In this document: piece after piece, positions 50,101 through 63,507 of the stretch
Position numbering within the stretch: the first letter of the stretch is position 1
Layout of the letters: each line of letters opens with the position of its first letter
Source of the DNA: Ceratopteris richardii
Taxonomy: Eukaryota; Streptophyta; Polypodiopsida; Polypodiales; Pteridaceae
DNA: 64,000 bases
Direction of reading: 5' to 3'
Assembly (NCBI GenBank): GCA_020310875.1
Contig: CM035416.1
Coordinates: 74,731,483 to 74,795,482, forward strand
Notes under the pieces: generated by a model
What the model was told of the DNA's origin: nothing
Databases searched by the model: none
The model's input: only the letters and a program-made list of their open reading frames with translations
Position numbers and translations under genes: made by a program

Positions 50101-51364
50101 ATTGATTGCTATTGCTGCTTGCAAAGGATGGAAATTATCACAATTGGATGTGAAGAATGCATTTCTTAATGGTTACATTGCAGATGAAGTATATATGGAG
50201 CAACCAGAAGGCTTCATGGAATCAATTGGATCAGATTATGTGTGTAAGCTCAAGAGAGCTTTATATGGGTTGAAGCAAGCCCCAAGAGCTTGGAATTACA
50301 GATTGGTCAAGTTCTTGAATGAATGTGGTTTTCAAGCATCAAAGGCAGATAGTAGCTTGCTAGTGAAGGCAAGTGAAAATGGATATATTTACATGTGCAT
50401 TTATGTTGATGATATTATTGTTACAGGAACAGATGCTCAAGGAATCAATGAACTCAAGAAGCAAATAGAGAAGGAGTTTAAGATAAGTGATTTGGGAAAC
50501 TTATCTTATTTTCTAGGAATGCAGATTGTGTATACTCAACATGGAGTATATGTTTCACAAGAGAGATATTTGAAGAATCTTCTAGTCAAGTTTAACATGG
50601 AAGATTGCAGGACCTCAACTACACCATTGGAGGTAAATCATAAGTTAAGCAGGTATGGAGGTGAAGAGTTCAATGATGTGAAGAAATATCAGAGTTTGGT
50701 AGGTAGTCTAATCTATGCTACCTTGACAAGGCCAGATCTATCATATGCAGTAGGTGTGTTGTCACAATTCATGCATTGTCCAAAGAAGACTCATTGGATT
50801 GCAGCCCAAAGGGTACTCAGATATATCAAGGGAACCCTAAGTGAAGGTTTGTATTATGGTTACACTTCTGACACAAGAATCAAAGTGTTTAGTGATGCAG
50901 ATTGGGCAGGTGACTCAGATGATAGAAGGTCTACTCATGGATATCTATGTTATGTTGGAGACAAGTTAGTGTCTTGGTGTTCAAAGAAGCAACACACAGT
51001 TGCTTTATCATCCACAGAAGCTGAGTATAAGGGAATGGTAGAAGCTGCAAAAGAAGTCATATGGTTGAAGACATTGATGAAAAGTTTTGAGTTTGATCAT
51101 AGTACTCCAATAATTTTTGGAGACAATATGAGTTCTTTGTATTTGGCAGCTAACCCTGTTTTTCATGCCAGGACTAAGCATATAGAGATTCAGTATCATT
51201 TCTTGAGGGAAAAGGTACTTGATAAAGAGATTGAAGTGATGTACACTCCAACAAAAGAACAAGTGGCAGATATGATGACAAAGAGTTTGGATGGACCTAA
51301 GTTACAAAGGTTCAAAGACATGGCAAGTATCAAGAAGACAGAGAAGACCTCAATTGATGATTGA
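47192..51364 (+). CDS. copia gag-pol polyprotein, intact, 1390 aa
   Basis: A single open frame from ATG (MGESLQIDKLDRENYPAW) to TGA. An in-frame TTG 30 bases upstream was rejected, because the neighbouring family copies start at this Met. Domains are: gag about 1-240; CCHC knuckle C260-C273 (CWICGRTNHLANDC); basic Gly/Arg-rich linker to about 345; aspartic protease with D359-S-G; GAG-pre-integrase about 470-535 (HKRLGHFN, CEACQLGK); integrase with D557, D620 and E656 (D-x35-E between the last two); reverse transcriptase about 905-1150 with D986 and YVDD (1071-1074); RNase H with D1235, E1276 and D1311. All catalytic residues are present. In this family gag, protease, integrase and RT are cut from one precursor in virus-like particles. 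The stop overlaps the polypurine tract, so there is no extra env-like frame. Confidence 0.96.
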   Translation: MGESLQIDKLDRENYPAWSMRMEAHLMSKDLIAFITGDEEKPEFADPSIPTREELAMLKTWMRKDAQARSIIYMSVNDYLLPHIRGLESATDVWNALEEHFQNTTKSRKSSLWAEFTTFKKKSSQSISDYVAKMKDIADSLGAVDEDIEEEKLVRQILTGLRGDEKWKPFILSIELSLDHFTPDLNQLLGHMLTFEQDLKGDNDRSTSQAMYSKDKKKNGKGKQSNDDEGNSNQANFTKGKTNFRGKGRGGKNKDNAKACWICGRTNHLANDCWYNNQNGGYNNQNYSQRGRGGRNQRGNFRGRGGRTSYGRGGGRNFQSQSYNNNYYNYASDQKDDMTLILNATHESMGEDQRVFYIDSGCSNHLSGNLSLMTDMEARVNGHTVQTGDNTKHKVESIGSVKTKNGSTLLSKVLYVPTIPKNLISVGQIVEKGYEVRFTNDGVYVQDPNQGYRTIIAGKKEGRLFTLKVQGNVGHALFTYGGQKVSELDLWHKRLGHFNERAIKEMSKNQVVLGLPNIEGQHMVYKCEACQLGKAHKSSYNKSGYKYSNMLELVHTDVWGPSRDYSINGSRYYVLFVDDATRWITLYVIKDKSEVFKTFKHFHAYAERITGQKLKRLRSDGGGEYFSKEFDDHLWNAGIKREVTCRYSPQQNGVAERRNRTLVEFARAMMKEKNCPNYLWAEAINTATYLVNRLPCKALDGGTPYEAWWGKKPSLDHCKVFGCIAYAYVPSQLRHKLEPKAEKYVFIGYDDRQMGYRLWSPSTKQFLVTKDVTFDEQNMWYTGSPNEYAGVEEIQRKGKAKVKVCEEIVDEIDSRCRVQDHVEEGPRFDPESNEAETSRSAEIKRSTRERKEPIRYSYDTSFLTIKDYAYIVKTEEDPTTFEEAKGKQNWEKAMQEEYDALLENETWELVPRPKNQKVIGCKWVYKTKRFADGKVSRYKARLVVKGYAQTYGVDYDETFSPVAKMSTIRTLIAIAACKGWKLSQLDVKNAFLNGYIADEVYMEQPEGFMESIGSDYVCKLKRALYGLKQAPRAWNYRLVKFLNECGFQASKADSSLLVKASENGYIYMCIYVDDIIVTGTDAQGINELKKQIEKEFKISDLGNLSYFLGMQIVYTQHGVYVSQERYLKNLLVKFNMEDCRTSTTPLEVNHKLSRYGGEEFNDVKKYQSLVGSLIYATLTRPDLSYAVGVLSQFMHCPKKTHWIAAQRVLRYIKGTLSEGLYYGYTSDTRIKVFSDADWAGDSDDRRSTHGYLCYVGDKLVSWCSKKQHTVALSSTEAEYKGMVEAAKEVIWLKTLMKSFEFDHSTPIIFGDNMSSLYLAANPVFHARTKHIEIQYHFLREKVLDKEIEVMYTPTKEQVADMMTKSLDGPKLQRFKDMASIKKTEKTSIDD

Positions 51365-51372
51365 GGGGGAGC
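51364..51372 (+). other. polypurine tract
   Basis: AGGGGGAGC, starting at the last base of the gag-pol stop codon and ending at the 3' LTR. Confidence 0.92.
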
Positions 51373-53515
<2,143 letters not shown>

Positions 53516-53589
53516 TAAAACATCTCTCTCTCTCTCTCTCTCTCCCCTCTTTATCTCTATTTATAATAAAAAACAAAACAATCACTTAC

Positions 53590-53674
53590 ATTGATGTAAT
53601 TCTTTTGATCGCTCTCGTCAAAGCCCAATCGACATCGTCTCTTCCCAAATCCCAAAGGATCAGCCAAAAAACTC
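53590..53674 (-). other. exon-like module, copy 1
   Basis: On the minus strand, an 85-base segment bounded by TTTTGCAG and GTAAGTG, matching plant splice acceptor and donor. One frame reads FLADPLGFGKRRCRLGFDE then NYIN. It is repeated at 54173-54259 and 54965-55051. The surrounding sequence (AAAAGAGAAGACATAGAGAA, TATTTATAATAAAAAAC) is also shared, so the repeat unit is larger than the putative exon. Protein family not recognised. Confidence 0.5.
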
Positions 53675-54172
53675 CTGCAAAACAAAACAAAAGAGAAACT
53701 AAAAAAGAGAAGACATAGAGAAAGAGAGAGAGTGTATGTATGTGTGCGTATGCATGTGTGTATGCACATATGTGTGTGTATACATATGTGAGTGTGTATG
53801 TATATGTGTGTGTGTGTATGTATATGTATTATGTGTTTATATGTGTATATGTGTGTATGCATGTGTGTATATATTTAAAAGCCAAAAACCCTAATCCTTA
53901 AACCCTAACCCAAAAACATGCATATGTGTGTATGTATATGTCACATGTGTATATGTGTGTATGCATGTGTGTGTATGCATATGTGTGTATGTATATATGA
54001 TGTGTGTGTATGTGTATGTGTATGTATGTATGCATGTGCGCATGTGTGCATGTGCGTATGTATTATGTGCATATATGTGTAAAAGTCAAAAACCCTAATC
54101 CTAAAACCCTAACCCTAAAATATCTCTCTCTCTCTATCTCTATTTATAATAAAAAACAAAATAATCATTTAC

Positions 54173-54259
54173 ATTGATGTAATTCTTTTGATCGCTCTCG
54201 TCAAAGCCCAATCAACATCGTCTCTTGCCAAATCCCAAAGAATCAGCCAAAAAGCTCTT
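54173..54259 (-). other. exon-like module, copy 2
   Basis: Close copy of 53590-53674, about 585 bases to the right. The acceptor reads TTTTGCAA rather than TTTTGCAG, so this copy would not splice at the same place. The donor GTAAATG is weaker too. Confidence 0.5.
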
Positions 54260-54964
54260 GCAAAACAAAAGAAAAGAGAAATTAAAAACGAGAAGACATA
54301 GAGAAAGAGAGAGAGTGTATGTATGTGTGCATATGCATGTGTGTATGCACATATGTGTGTGTATACATATGTGAGTGTTTATGTATACGTTTGTGTATGT
54401 ATGTATGTGTGTGTGTACATGCAAATATGTGTGTATGTATGTATGCATATGCATGTGTGTATGTATACATGTGTGTGTACATGTATGTATGTATATGTGT
54501 GTGTACATGTATGTATGTGAGTATGAGTATGCATATGTGTTTGTGTGTGTGTATGTATATGCATGTGTGTATGTAATATGCATGTGTGTATGTAATATGC
54601 ATGTATGTATGTATATGTGTGTATGCATATGCATGTGAGTATGTAATATGTATTTGTATGTATATGCATGTGTGTATGTAATATGTATGTAAATGTGTAT
54701 GTAATATGCATGTGTCTATGTAATATGTATGTGAGTATGTGTATGCATATGTGTGTGTATGTATGTATGCATCTCTCTCTATCTCATTCTCTTTCTATTT
54801 CATATCTCTCTCTTTCTCTCTCTTTCATCTCTCTCTCTTTCACTCTCTCTCTCTCTTTCCCCTCTCTCTCTCTCTCTTTATGTTTCTCTAGATCTCTCTC
54901 TTTCTTTCATCTCTTGCTCTCTCTATCTTATTCTAGATCAATAAAAAACAAAACAATCACTTAC

Positions 54965-55051
54965 CTCGATGTAATTGTTTGGAGCATTGTCGTCAAAGTC
55001 CACTTAACATTGTCCTTCGTCGAATTCCAAAGAACTCACGCCAAAAAGCTC
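54965..55051 (-). other. exon-like module, copy 3
   Basis: Diverged 87-base copy with intact TTTTGCAG acceptor and GAGGTAAGTG donor. It keeps the FD...NYI pattern of copy 1, but a TAA interrupts that frame (near 55008). It lies about 290 bases from the right subterminal array of the CACTA element. Confidence 0.5.
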
Positions 55052-55337
55052 CTGCAAAACTAAAGACAAGAGAAATTAGGAAAGGGAAAAAACAAAGAAA
55101 GAGAAACGGTGCTACAGTATGTGCAATACTTACCAAAATTTCAGATCTAGAGAAATAGAGAGGTGTGTGTAGACAAAGAGAGAGAGAGAGAGGGAGAGGG
55201 AGAGAGAGAGAGAGAGAAAGAGAGAGATGTGTGTACACAATATGCTCAGAATGTAGTTCGCACGCACAAACTCGACAGAAGCGGACTTTCATTCAAAACG
55301 CGAGCAAATGTCGAATTTTTGCTCTCGGGTCCGGTTA

Positions 55338-55515
55338 AAATGTTGCGTCGATATAAGCATCGGTATGAGCGTCGGTATAAGTGTTGGTAATTTCCAGTAA
55401 ATTACGGATGCCTATACCGAGGCTTATACCGTCGGTATTGCATCCGTGGTTTCTCAAGCACTTTTAACGCTCATACCGATGCCGAGGCATGACCGTCGGT
55501 ATGGACAACGTCGGT
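55338..55515. repeat. right subterminal repeat array of the CACTA element
   Basis: CGTCGATATAAGCATCGGTA starts the array. It continues with direct units, then inverted TATACCGAGGCTTATACCGT forms, then CCGTCGGTATGGAC next to the terminus. It uses the same 12-bp unit as the left array. Confidence 0.82.
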
Positions 55516-55537
55516 ATGCCCTTGATATGTTGTAGTG

Positions 55538-55540
55538 TTC
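55538..55540. repeat. CACTA target duplication, right
   Basis: TTC, matching 44698-44700. Confidence 0.75.
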
Positions 55541-55760
55541 TATTAATTTTGAATATGGCTTGAGGTTGGATCTAGCATTAGCGTTATCTCTTCTTGATAG
55601 TTAGTGAAAAGGAAAAATGAAGGAGAATGTACAATTTTGAGACCAAAATAATAGAAAAACCATGGCGAAACATGTAAAACCTTTGTGATTATAAAAAACT
55701 TGTTGAAGTAGGAGAATCATTGAAAATCTGGACGAAAATTGATATTTCATGCATATATTG

Positions 55761-56230
55761 TTTTTTTTTTAGAGAACAAGAAATTGATTAATAATGGCAT
55801 GTATCAATGTACAGAGGGCAAGACTGCCCCCACCATTTACAAAGCAAGGCCAAAACACATTTGGCCATATTCACCAACTCAGAATGTAGATCGGTACAAC
55901 AGCTAGTACAGTAGTTCAGACTACAACTAGTGGCAATAGTACAAGGGAGCCAAAAAGCCAGCAATAAAGAGGACAAAAAACAACTATAGACACAATTCCA
56001 CCATCTCAGTTCTAAAGGCTAAGTACAATTTCAAAAGGGAGTCTCTCCATTGGCTAGGTCTGGTAATGTACAGATGCCTAGATAGAGAGAAACCCTCCTC
56101 GGGAGCATCAACAGTGGCACTCAAGAGCTCTGATGCGCATAGCCTTCAGCCCAGACAGTAAAGAGAATACAGTTGCACCAGTGGAGTTCTTGTTATCAAG
56201 AGTTTCCACTAAGTGATAATATTAACGTTA
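55761..56230 (-). mobile_element. possible LINE 3' end
   Basis: A T-run (55761-55770) is followed by AGAGAACAAGAAATTGATTA and GGGCAAGACTGCCCCCACC. On the minus strand this resembles plant LINE 3' untranslated sequence: a GC-rich GGGGGCAGTCTTGCCC motif, an AT-rich stretch, then a poly(A) tail. I found no coding part and no matching target duplication, so the assignment is tentative and the right boundary arbitrary. Confidence 0.35.
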
Positions 56231-57116
56231 ATTCATTGCCATCTCAAAGAGACTCAAGATATAACCATCAAAGACAAAGGCTCCAACATATCATAAGAGT
56301 TATTTAACCAAACTTCGGTACTACGAGTATGGTAATAGTTTAAGATAGATATGGCTAGTTTTTATAACTTACTATATGGATGGAAAAGACTATAAATATT
56401 CACCAATAGCTAGAGAGGTTCCCTTTAGTAAGTTACTAAGGCATGATTTATTGGCAATGTTATATGATGGGTTAGTATAAATCGTAGGCAAATAAGAATT
56501 TTTTTAATTCTATCACAATTTATGGGAATGGAAATTCCATAAACATTTACCCACCCCTAGAGATAAATTTCTATTTTATCAAATGGATATTGGTTAAAAC
56601 GTTTACCTCATAGAACGTACATACTAATATATTCTATTGGGTCATAAAATCCTCTTATTTATTCAAGTTTTTTCTTTGAAAATAGTATTTGATGCTTCAA
56701 AAATATGGACTTGTATATGTATAAGTAAAGTACATCTATTCCTATAAGTGAGAAACTACCATAATTAAGTTATAAGATGAAAAAATTCACCAATCATAAT
56801 AATCCAATAAGAGGCTAGTTTAGTTTTGTTTGAGAGATGCTTTCATGTGCACCATGAGGTCATGAACAAGGAAATTTTGGATTGGAACAATGTGCACTTG
56901 CCACAAATTGCATATGACCCAACCTCAAAAGAGCTAACCTCAAGTTGAAGATATAATAAGGATAAATCTTGAATTCAATTTCCACCCTAATCCAAAACAA
57001 ACGTCTTGTGCTCTTTATCTAACTTTCAGTAAGAATTTAATTTTAAAGATCTCTAGCACCCATTATTAGAAAGGATGAAAGTAGTACAGCTATGGCAAAT
57101 TATCCATCCTTGTTCG
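56231..57116. other. AT-rich spacer, nothing recognised
   Basis: No gene, repeat structure or RNA feature was identified in this stretch. Confidence 0.5.
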
Positions 57117-58135
57117 TGATGGAGAGTGTTAATCTCCAAAAGAACAAGCTACTCTTGAATTTAGAGCACCTCTATATCAAGAGTAACTCAAAGTCTTCAC
57201 TAATTTGGAGGCTCAATGAAAATTTTTGGATAAACTGTGAAGAAGAAGATTCTACAGAAAGTCTGCTGCACATAACTCTCTCATTGGCTTATCAAATGTG
57301 TAAAGTTTTTTATAAAAATTTGCACAAGGTGTCGCCTATAGTTTTTGCACCTCCTCAAACTTAAATCATTTCAAACGACTCAGTAGATCTTGAAAAATGG
57401 ACTTAACAAGTCAATGTCTAAAACTGTTCTTCTGAGAAGTCGATTCAGACACATGTAACTTCTAACACTTGGTTCTCTCAATCTAGAACCCATTTATGCA
57501 AATTCTTTTAGTCATAGGTGGGTTACCTTCCAACTTAAAGATTGAGTGCTTGCTTCCTCAAAACTTTACAGTGTGGAAGGAGAAGTGACCAAAACATTAA
57601 CATCGAATTTTGCACCTGTTTCAGAAAACAGTGAACACTTCTTCACATATGAATGTTCCTACTCATAATTCTCACAACTTGTTTACAATTAGGCTTTCAA
57701 ACTTTAACCATAGACTCATTAACTATGGAATTAGACGTCTACAAAAGAATTCTTGAAATGATCAAGCACAGAAGGAGAATACACAGAAACATCGGGCACA
57801 ATTTTCCTTCATTACTAGAGAACTTTTACATCTGGATGAGAGAGCTAATCTTCATACTTCTCAAGAGTCTAATCACTTCTAATTCTTCTGAATTCTTGTA
57901 TTCTACACTCTCTCATATTTGCCCCGACATTTTCCTTGTATATATAGGCAAATATTTACAAGCTCCTGACTATACTAAAGTATAAGTGAACTATCTCTGA
58001 ATTAATGTACATATGTGTACACATCTTCATCTTCTGGATGTGCACTTCCTTCATGCTTCATAACTTGATCTTTTCTTCACTCCTTGACTTCAATTCTTCA
58101 TCAAAACATCAATTCTTGATTTCCCTGCACCAACA
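57117..58135 (-). repeat. 3' LTR of the truncated copia element
   Basis: A 1019-base LTR. In minus orientation it starts TGTTGGTGCAGGG and ends CTCTCCATCA. It is adjacent to the GAGGGGGAGC tract at 58145-58136. Confidence 0.87.
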
Positions 58136-58143
58136 GCTCCCCC

Positions 58144-60855
58144 TCAATCATCAACTAAGGTTTTCTCTATCTTCTTTATGCCTACCATGTCCTTGAATCT
58201 CTGTAGCTTTGGTCCATCCAAACTTTTGGTTAGCATATCAGCGATCTGATCTTTTGTTGAAGTATGTATTACTTCAATCTCCTTATCCATCACCTTCTCT
58301 CTTATAAAGTGATATTGAATCTCAATATGTTTAGTCCTAGCATGAAAAACAGGATTAGCAGCTAAATACAATGAACTCATGTTATCTCCATGAATAGTGG
58401 GTGTACTCTGAATGATGTCAAAACTCTTCATCAGAGTCTTACGCCATATCACTTCCTTTGCAGCTTCCACCATACCTTTATATTCTGCTTCTCTAGATGA
58501 CAAAGCAACTGTGTGTTGCTTCTTTGAACACCAAGAAATTAACTTATCTCCCACATAACACAAGTATCCATATGTTGATCTCCTATCATCACGATTACTT
58601 GCCCAATCTGTATCACTATAGATTTTGATGTTTGTATCTGATGTAAAACCATAATACAAACCTTCTTTGAGTGTACCCTTAATGTACCTCAACACTCTTT
58701 TTCCTGCAATCCAATGTTCTTTCCTAGGGCAATGCATGAATTGAGATAATACTCATACTGCATATGACAAATCAGGCCTAGTTAATGTAGCATAGATCAG
58801 ACTCCCAACCAAACTTTGATATAGCTTCATATCCTTGAACTCTTCTCCTCCATATCTGCTTAATTTGTGACTCACCTCCATTGGAGTAGGTGCTACCCTG
58901 CAATCATTCATCTTAAACTTGATCAACAAGTTTCTCAAATACCTTTCTTGAGTTACATACACTCCATGTTGAGTGTAAGAGATCTCCATGCCCAAGAAAT
59001 ATGACAAGTCTCCCAAGTCACTAATCTTGAACTCTTTCTCCATTTGCTTCTTTAGGCTTTGAATGCCTTTCTCATCTGTACCTGTAAGAATTATATCATC
59101 AACATATATACCCATGTAAATAAACCCATCTTCACTTGCTTTAACAATCAAGCTACTATCTGCTTTAGATACTTGGAATCCAAGCTCTTTCAAGAACTTC
59201 ACAAGTCTATAATTCCATGCCCTTGGGGCCTGCTTCAAGCCATACAAAGCTCTCTTGAGCTTGCACACATGATCTGGATACCTTTCATCTCTGAATCCTT
59301 GTGGTTGCTCCATGAAAACATCATCTGAAATGTAACCATTTAAAAAAGCATTCTTCACATCTAATTGACATAATTTCCAACCTTTACATGCAGCAATAGC
59401 TATGAGTGTCCTGATAGTTGTCATCTTTGCCACAAGACTATAGGTCTCATCATAATCTATACCATTTATATCTAGACACACTTCCATCTGCATACCTCTT
59501 TGTCTTGTAGACCCATTTACATCCAATGATCTTCTGACTATTTGGTTTAGGAACCAAATCCCATGTGTCATTCTCCATCAATGCATCATACTCTTCCTGC
59601 ATAGCTTTCTTCCAATTTTCCTTACCTTTTGCCTCTTCATATGTAGAAGGGTCTTCATCTGCCTTTATCATATAAGCATAATCTTTGGTAGCCAAAAAAG
59701 AAGTGTCATAGCTATACCTTGTAGGTTGCTATTTGTGTCTTGCTGACCTTCTGAGTTTTCCATTTCTTGAGGTTTCTGGTTCATCACATTTTGGATCAAA
59801 CCTTTGCACCTCTTCTACTTCAACCTGTACTTCATTGTTCTTCTCTTCATCAAATATCTGAACCTTTGATTTACCTTTCTATTGATCCACAATTTCTTCA
59901 TCACCTGCATAAATATTGATTCTTCCTACATACCATGAACCTTGCTCATGAAATGTAACATCCTTAGACACAAGGAATTGTTTTGTGGATGGACTCCACA
60001 ACCTATATCCCATCTGCTTATCATCATATCCAATGAACACATATTTTTCAGCTTTGGGTTCCAATTTATGCCTCAATTGAGATGGCACATATGCATATGC
60101 CAAACATCTAAATACTTTGCAATGATCTAGAGCAGGTCTCTTACCCCATCATGCCTCATATGGTGTCATACCCTGCAAAGCTTTACATGGTAATCTATTA
60201 ACCAAATAAGTAGTTGTATTTAAAGCCTCAGCCCACAAATAATTTGGGCAATTTTTCTCCTTCATCATGGAAGTTGCAAACTCAACAAGAGTTCTATTCC
60301 TCCTTTCTGCTACACCATTTTGTTGAGGAGAGTACCTGCAAGTAATCTCTCTCTTTATACCTGCATTCCACAAGTAATCACTGAATTCATTAGAGAAATA
60401 CTCTCCCCCTCCATCTGACCTTAGTCTCTTCAATTTATGACCTGTAATTCTCTCTGCCTACACATGATAATGTTTGAATGTCTTGAATACCTCTGATTTA
60501 TCTTTGATCACATATATAGTGATCCATCTGGTAGCATCATCAACATAAATCACATAATACCTTGAACCATTGATACTGAAATCTTTTGATGGTCCCCACA
60601 CATCTGTGTGTACCAATTCAAGCTTCTCTGAATACACAAAACCATGCTTGGAATAAGATTGCTTATGAGCCTTACCTAATTGACATGCCTCACATCTGTA
60701 TGTCATATGTTGACCTGCAATATTAGGAAATCCAAGCACTGAACCATTATTAACCATATCTTTGATACCTCTTTCATTGAAATGTCCAAGCCTTTTGTGC
60801 CAAAGATCTAACTCAGAGATCTTTTGTCCTCCATAAGTGAACAAAGTTGTTTTCT
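58144..60855 (-). pseudogene. copia pol pseudogene (pre-integrase to RNase H)
   Basis: In minus orientation: GAG-pre-integrase (HKRLGHFN, CEACQLGK), integrase (HTDVWGP, RSDGGGEY, AERRN), reverse transcriptase (KNAFLNG, YGLKQAPRAW, YVDD) and RNase H (SDTDWAS, EAEYKG). Visible lesions are a TAG in the integrase near 60462, TGA for Trp near 60150, a stop near 59730, a deletion near 59455 that removes the SRYKARLVVKGYAQTYG region and shifts the frame, and TGA at 58755-58753 before VLSQFMH. Gag and protease are missing. Confidence 0.9.
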
Positions 60856-61378
60856 GAGATGACAGCAAAAATTCTGTACGAAGTGAAGTTTGATGAAACA
60901 TGAAATGAGCGTTGAATGTTGCCATCGATTGAAGCAATATATAAAATCACTAAATATGTATTCGATCATTGACTTCAGTTTTGAGTATTTGTTGCGATGC
61001 ATTAGTGAATATAGGTAGTAATTTACTATTAGACTTTGAAAAAGGTTGTCACGGGAATTTACTACCTTTCTGCATTATACTTTATACAACGATCTTTACA
61101 GAAAGAAAGTCTTAGCTGAACATTAGAATGATGAAATTCAACTATCATGAATGACGAGTTGTTTTTCCTCAATAATAACAGGGGAATCCCAGCTCGTTTG
61201 TGATCGAATTGTGTTCCCTACTTAGTCAATGACTCTATTGGTAATTTTGCCTTTGAAACAGAGGTTAGGACATTATCCCATAAATTTTCAGTCTCATCAT
61301 CTTGTCCTCTAGCAAGTTTAAACATAAAACTGGACGTTTCATAGAACATTTGGCTAGAGGATGCCTCAAAATACCTTC
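60856..61378. other. spacer, nothing recognised
   Basis: AT-rich sequence between the truncated copia copy and a gag-like fragment. No feature identified. Confidence 0.45.
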
Positions 61379-61801
61379 TCATTCCCCTTTACCAAAATTG
61401 GTAGGTACTGGCTTCCCTATATCAGTAGAGCAAATCTTGCCATCAATCCATTGAACAAGATTTTTAGCTCTTGCTTCTTGGAAGGACTCACAAACCTTGC
61501 TAGCATGCTCCAAACTGTCACACCAAATACACCTTTTAGTGAATTCCCTTTTGGGTTCTTGCTTCTCTTTTATCACATTATATTTCTCTAATGTGGTTAA
61601 TTTTAAGCGTAGATCCTTCATACCTTGAATAATTTCATCCATGTATGCAGGTGGAGCACCTACTGGCCGAATCTCAGGGTGAGGCTCAACTCTTATTTCT
61701 GGATTTGGATTTAAATTATTTTGAACTTCCTGGGGTTTCTTAACTTCTTCAACTCTTTCCTGAGGAATTGGAGATTTCCATCGCTTTCGCTTCACAATCA
61801 T
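61379..61801 (-). pseudogene. gag-like fragment with CCHC knuckle
   Basis: The 140-residue open stretch is Pro/Glu-rich at the start. It then contains a zinc knuckle (C-IW-C-DSLE-H-ASKV-C, C-x2-C-x4-H-x4-C) followed by ESFQEARAKNLVQWIDGKI and TNFGKGE. This resembles the gag end of some plant LTR retrotransposons outside the copia group seen here, most likely Ty3/gypsy. I cannot be certain of the class. The rest of the gag and any pol are missing, and no LTR was located. Confidence 0.55.
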
Positions 61802-62481
61802 TAAAACGGCTTCTCGTACCTTATCCCATTTGTTGGGAGAGGATGGTTGGATGCACTCAGAGATTGAGTAGGTGCTGCTAAACCTGCTTCACACCAGCCG
61901 TCTTTGACTCCAGGAATGCTTAGTACACTTGATTAGCTTCCAAATGATACCAAGAAAGCATATATGTACTTTGCAAATGATATGTGTAATGATCAAATCA
62001 AAACAGATAACTTTGCACTTCACAAATCCAAAAAACTTGCTATTTTGGTATTGACACCTGCTCAGTTTTTCACTCAGTATGACCAGCACACTTACAATTG
62101 ATCAAATTCCTCTTGGACATATTAAATTAGCTTTACAAGCTATCAATTGCAAGTGTAATGAGAAGAAATGACAAACCATACTCTGAGAAATCTCTTTAGC
62201 AAAATTAGAGTCACCCCCGACTTTTTAGGAGATGTGTAGATAAATACCAGAGACTATTTCGAAGACTATTTCTCGAAAATGGCTGAACCAAACTTCTTCA
62301 AACTTTGTAGTCTTGTAGAATGCTTTGAGCTGGTTTCAACAAGCTTTGAATCACTTGATTTGGTTGAGTAGACACTGAGATATGCCTATTTGAAGTTGAC
62401 AGACTTGGAGATGATAACTCAGAGGAAAAACAGAGATAGTAAATGTAAATCTTTCTATTAGTTCACATGAATGTACAATCT
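61802..62481. other. spacer, nothing recognised
   Basis: AT-rich non-coding sequence leading up to the next copia element. The final bases AATCT (62477-62481) should be its target duplication; the partner copy would be outside the window. Confidence 0.45.
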
Positions 62482-63494
62482 TGTTGGTGCAGATCAATCA
62501 CCAATTGAAGATTTAGAGTAAAGAAAATGGATACATTCACAAGAGTGAAGGACATGTACACATATGTACATTAGTTATGACATAGGTTACATATACTTAT
62601 GTTTTGATGAGAGTTTGTATATAGATGTCTATAAATACTTTTGGAAAATGTCGGGATATAGAGAGAAGACAAAGAGAGACTATGTATGAGCATAGGAATA
62701 GAGAAACTTGTGATTGTAAATGTCAATAGACTGATGAGAAAGTAGTTGAAGTCTTTCTCACTTTTCAGTTGTAGTTTTCTCGTGAAATGAAGAAAATGTT
62801 GCGCCCGATGTTTCTGCGTCTACTCCGTCTGTGGTAGATCATTTGTGAAATCCTTTTGAGGATATCTAAGTTGTTAGTTAATGAGTTTGTGGTTTGAATT
62901 TTAGAGTCTAATTGTAAACAGGTGAAGAGAATTGCTGATAGGAACATTCACATGTGTTGAGTGTTCACAGCTCTCTAAAACAGGCGCACATTTCGAGTCC
63001 AAAGAAATGAGTAGTGCTCAGTGCACAGTGTAAAGTTTTACACATATGATAGCTTAAAATCTAAGTTGAGAGATAAGCTATCTTCAGTCAAAAGGATTTG
63101 GTAAAACGGGTTCGACATTGTGAGAACCAAAGCTAAGAAGTTAGGGGTGTCTAAATCGACTTCTCAGAAGTACAGATTTGGACATAGGTAACTTGTGAAG
63201 TTGATTTCTCAAGTTATACTAAACCTTTTTGAGAACTTTAACTTGGAGAAGATGCGCAATCTCTAGGAGATGATTCATACAAAGTTTCATCAAAAACTTT
63301 ACACGTTTGATAAGTCAATGTGAAGAAATTCTGCAGCAGACTTTTCTGTGTTTCATCTTCTTCACAGATTTTCTCAAATTTGATAATTTGGAGATTGGAC
63401 CTCTAATTTAGTGAAGGTTTTGACTTACTCTTGATATAGAGGTGTTCTAAATTCAAGAGTAGGTTGTTCTTTTGGAGATTAACACTCTCCATCA
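62482..63494 (+). repeat. 5' LTR of the edge copia element
   Basis: A 1013-base LTR, TGTTGGTGCAGATC to CTCCATCA, with TATAAAT at 62630-62636. It shares long stretches with the LTR at 45918-46960 (for example GCGCCCGATGTTTCTGCGT) but differs at many positions. Confidence 0.92.
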
Positions 63495-63495
63495 G

Positions 63496-63507
63496 TGGTA
63501 TCAGAGC
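63496..63507 (+). other. primer-binding site, initiator Met tRNA
   Basis: TGGTATCAGAGC one base after the LTR. Confidence 0.94.

Larger units (their letters stand above)
53520..55240. repeat. tandem repeats of about 0.6-0.8 kb around the exon-like modules
   Basis: Three successive units start with a CT-rich tract (near 53521, 54122 and 54772). Each continues through an AATAAAAAACAAAA stretch and the exon-like module to a GA-rich tract (near 53720, 54302 and 55175). Units 1 and 2 also include the TGTATGTATGTGTG and CCCTAA pieces between modules. Unit 3 is more diverged. Confidence 0.7.
57117..60855 (-). mobile_element. 5'-truncated copia element, minus strand
   Basis: The 3' LTR (57117-58135), polypurine tract (58136-58144) and pol back to the GAG-pre-integrase domain are present. 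The element stops abruptly near 60855, before protease and gag. No 5' LTR of this copy follows. Several stops in pol show that it is dead. Its LTR resembles that of the intact element at 45918 and belongs to the same family group. Confidence 0.88.
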
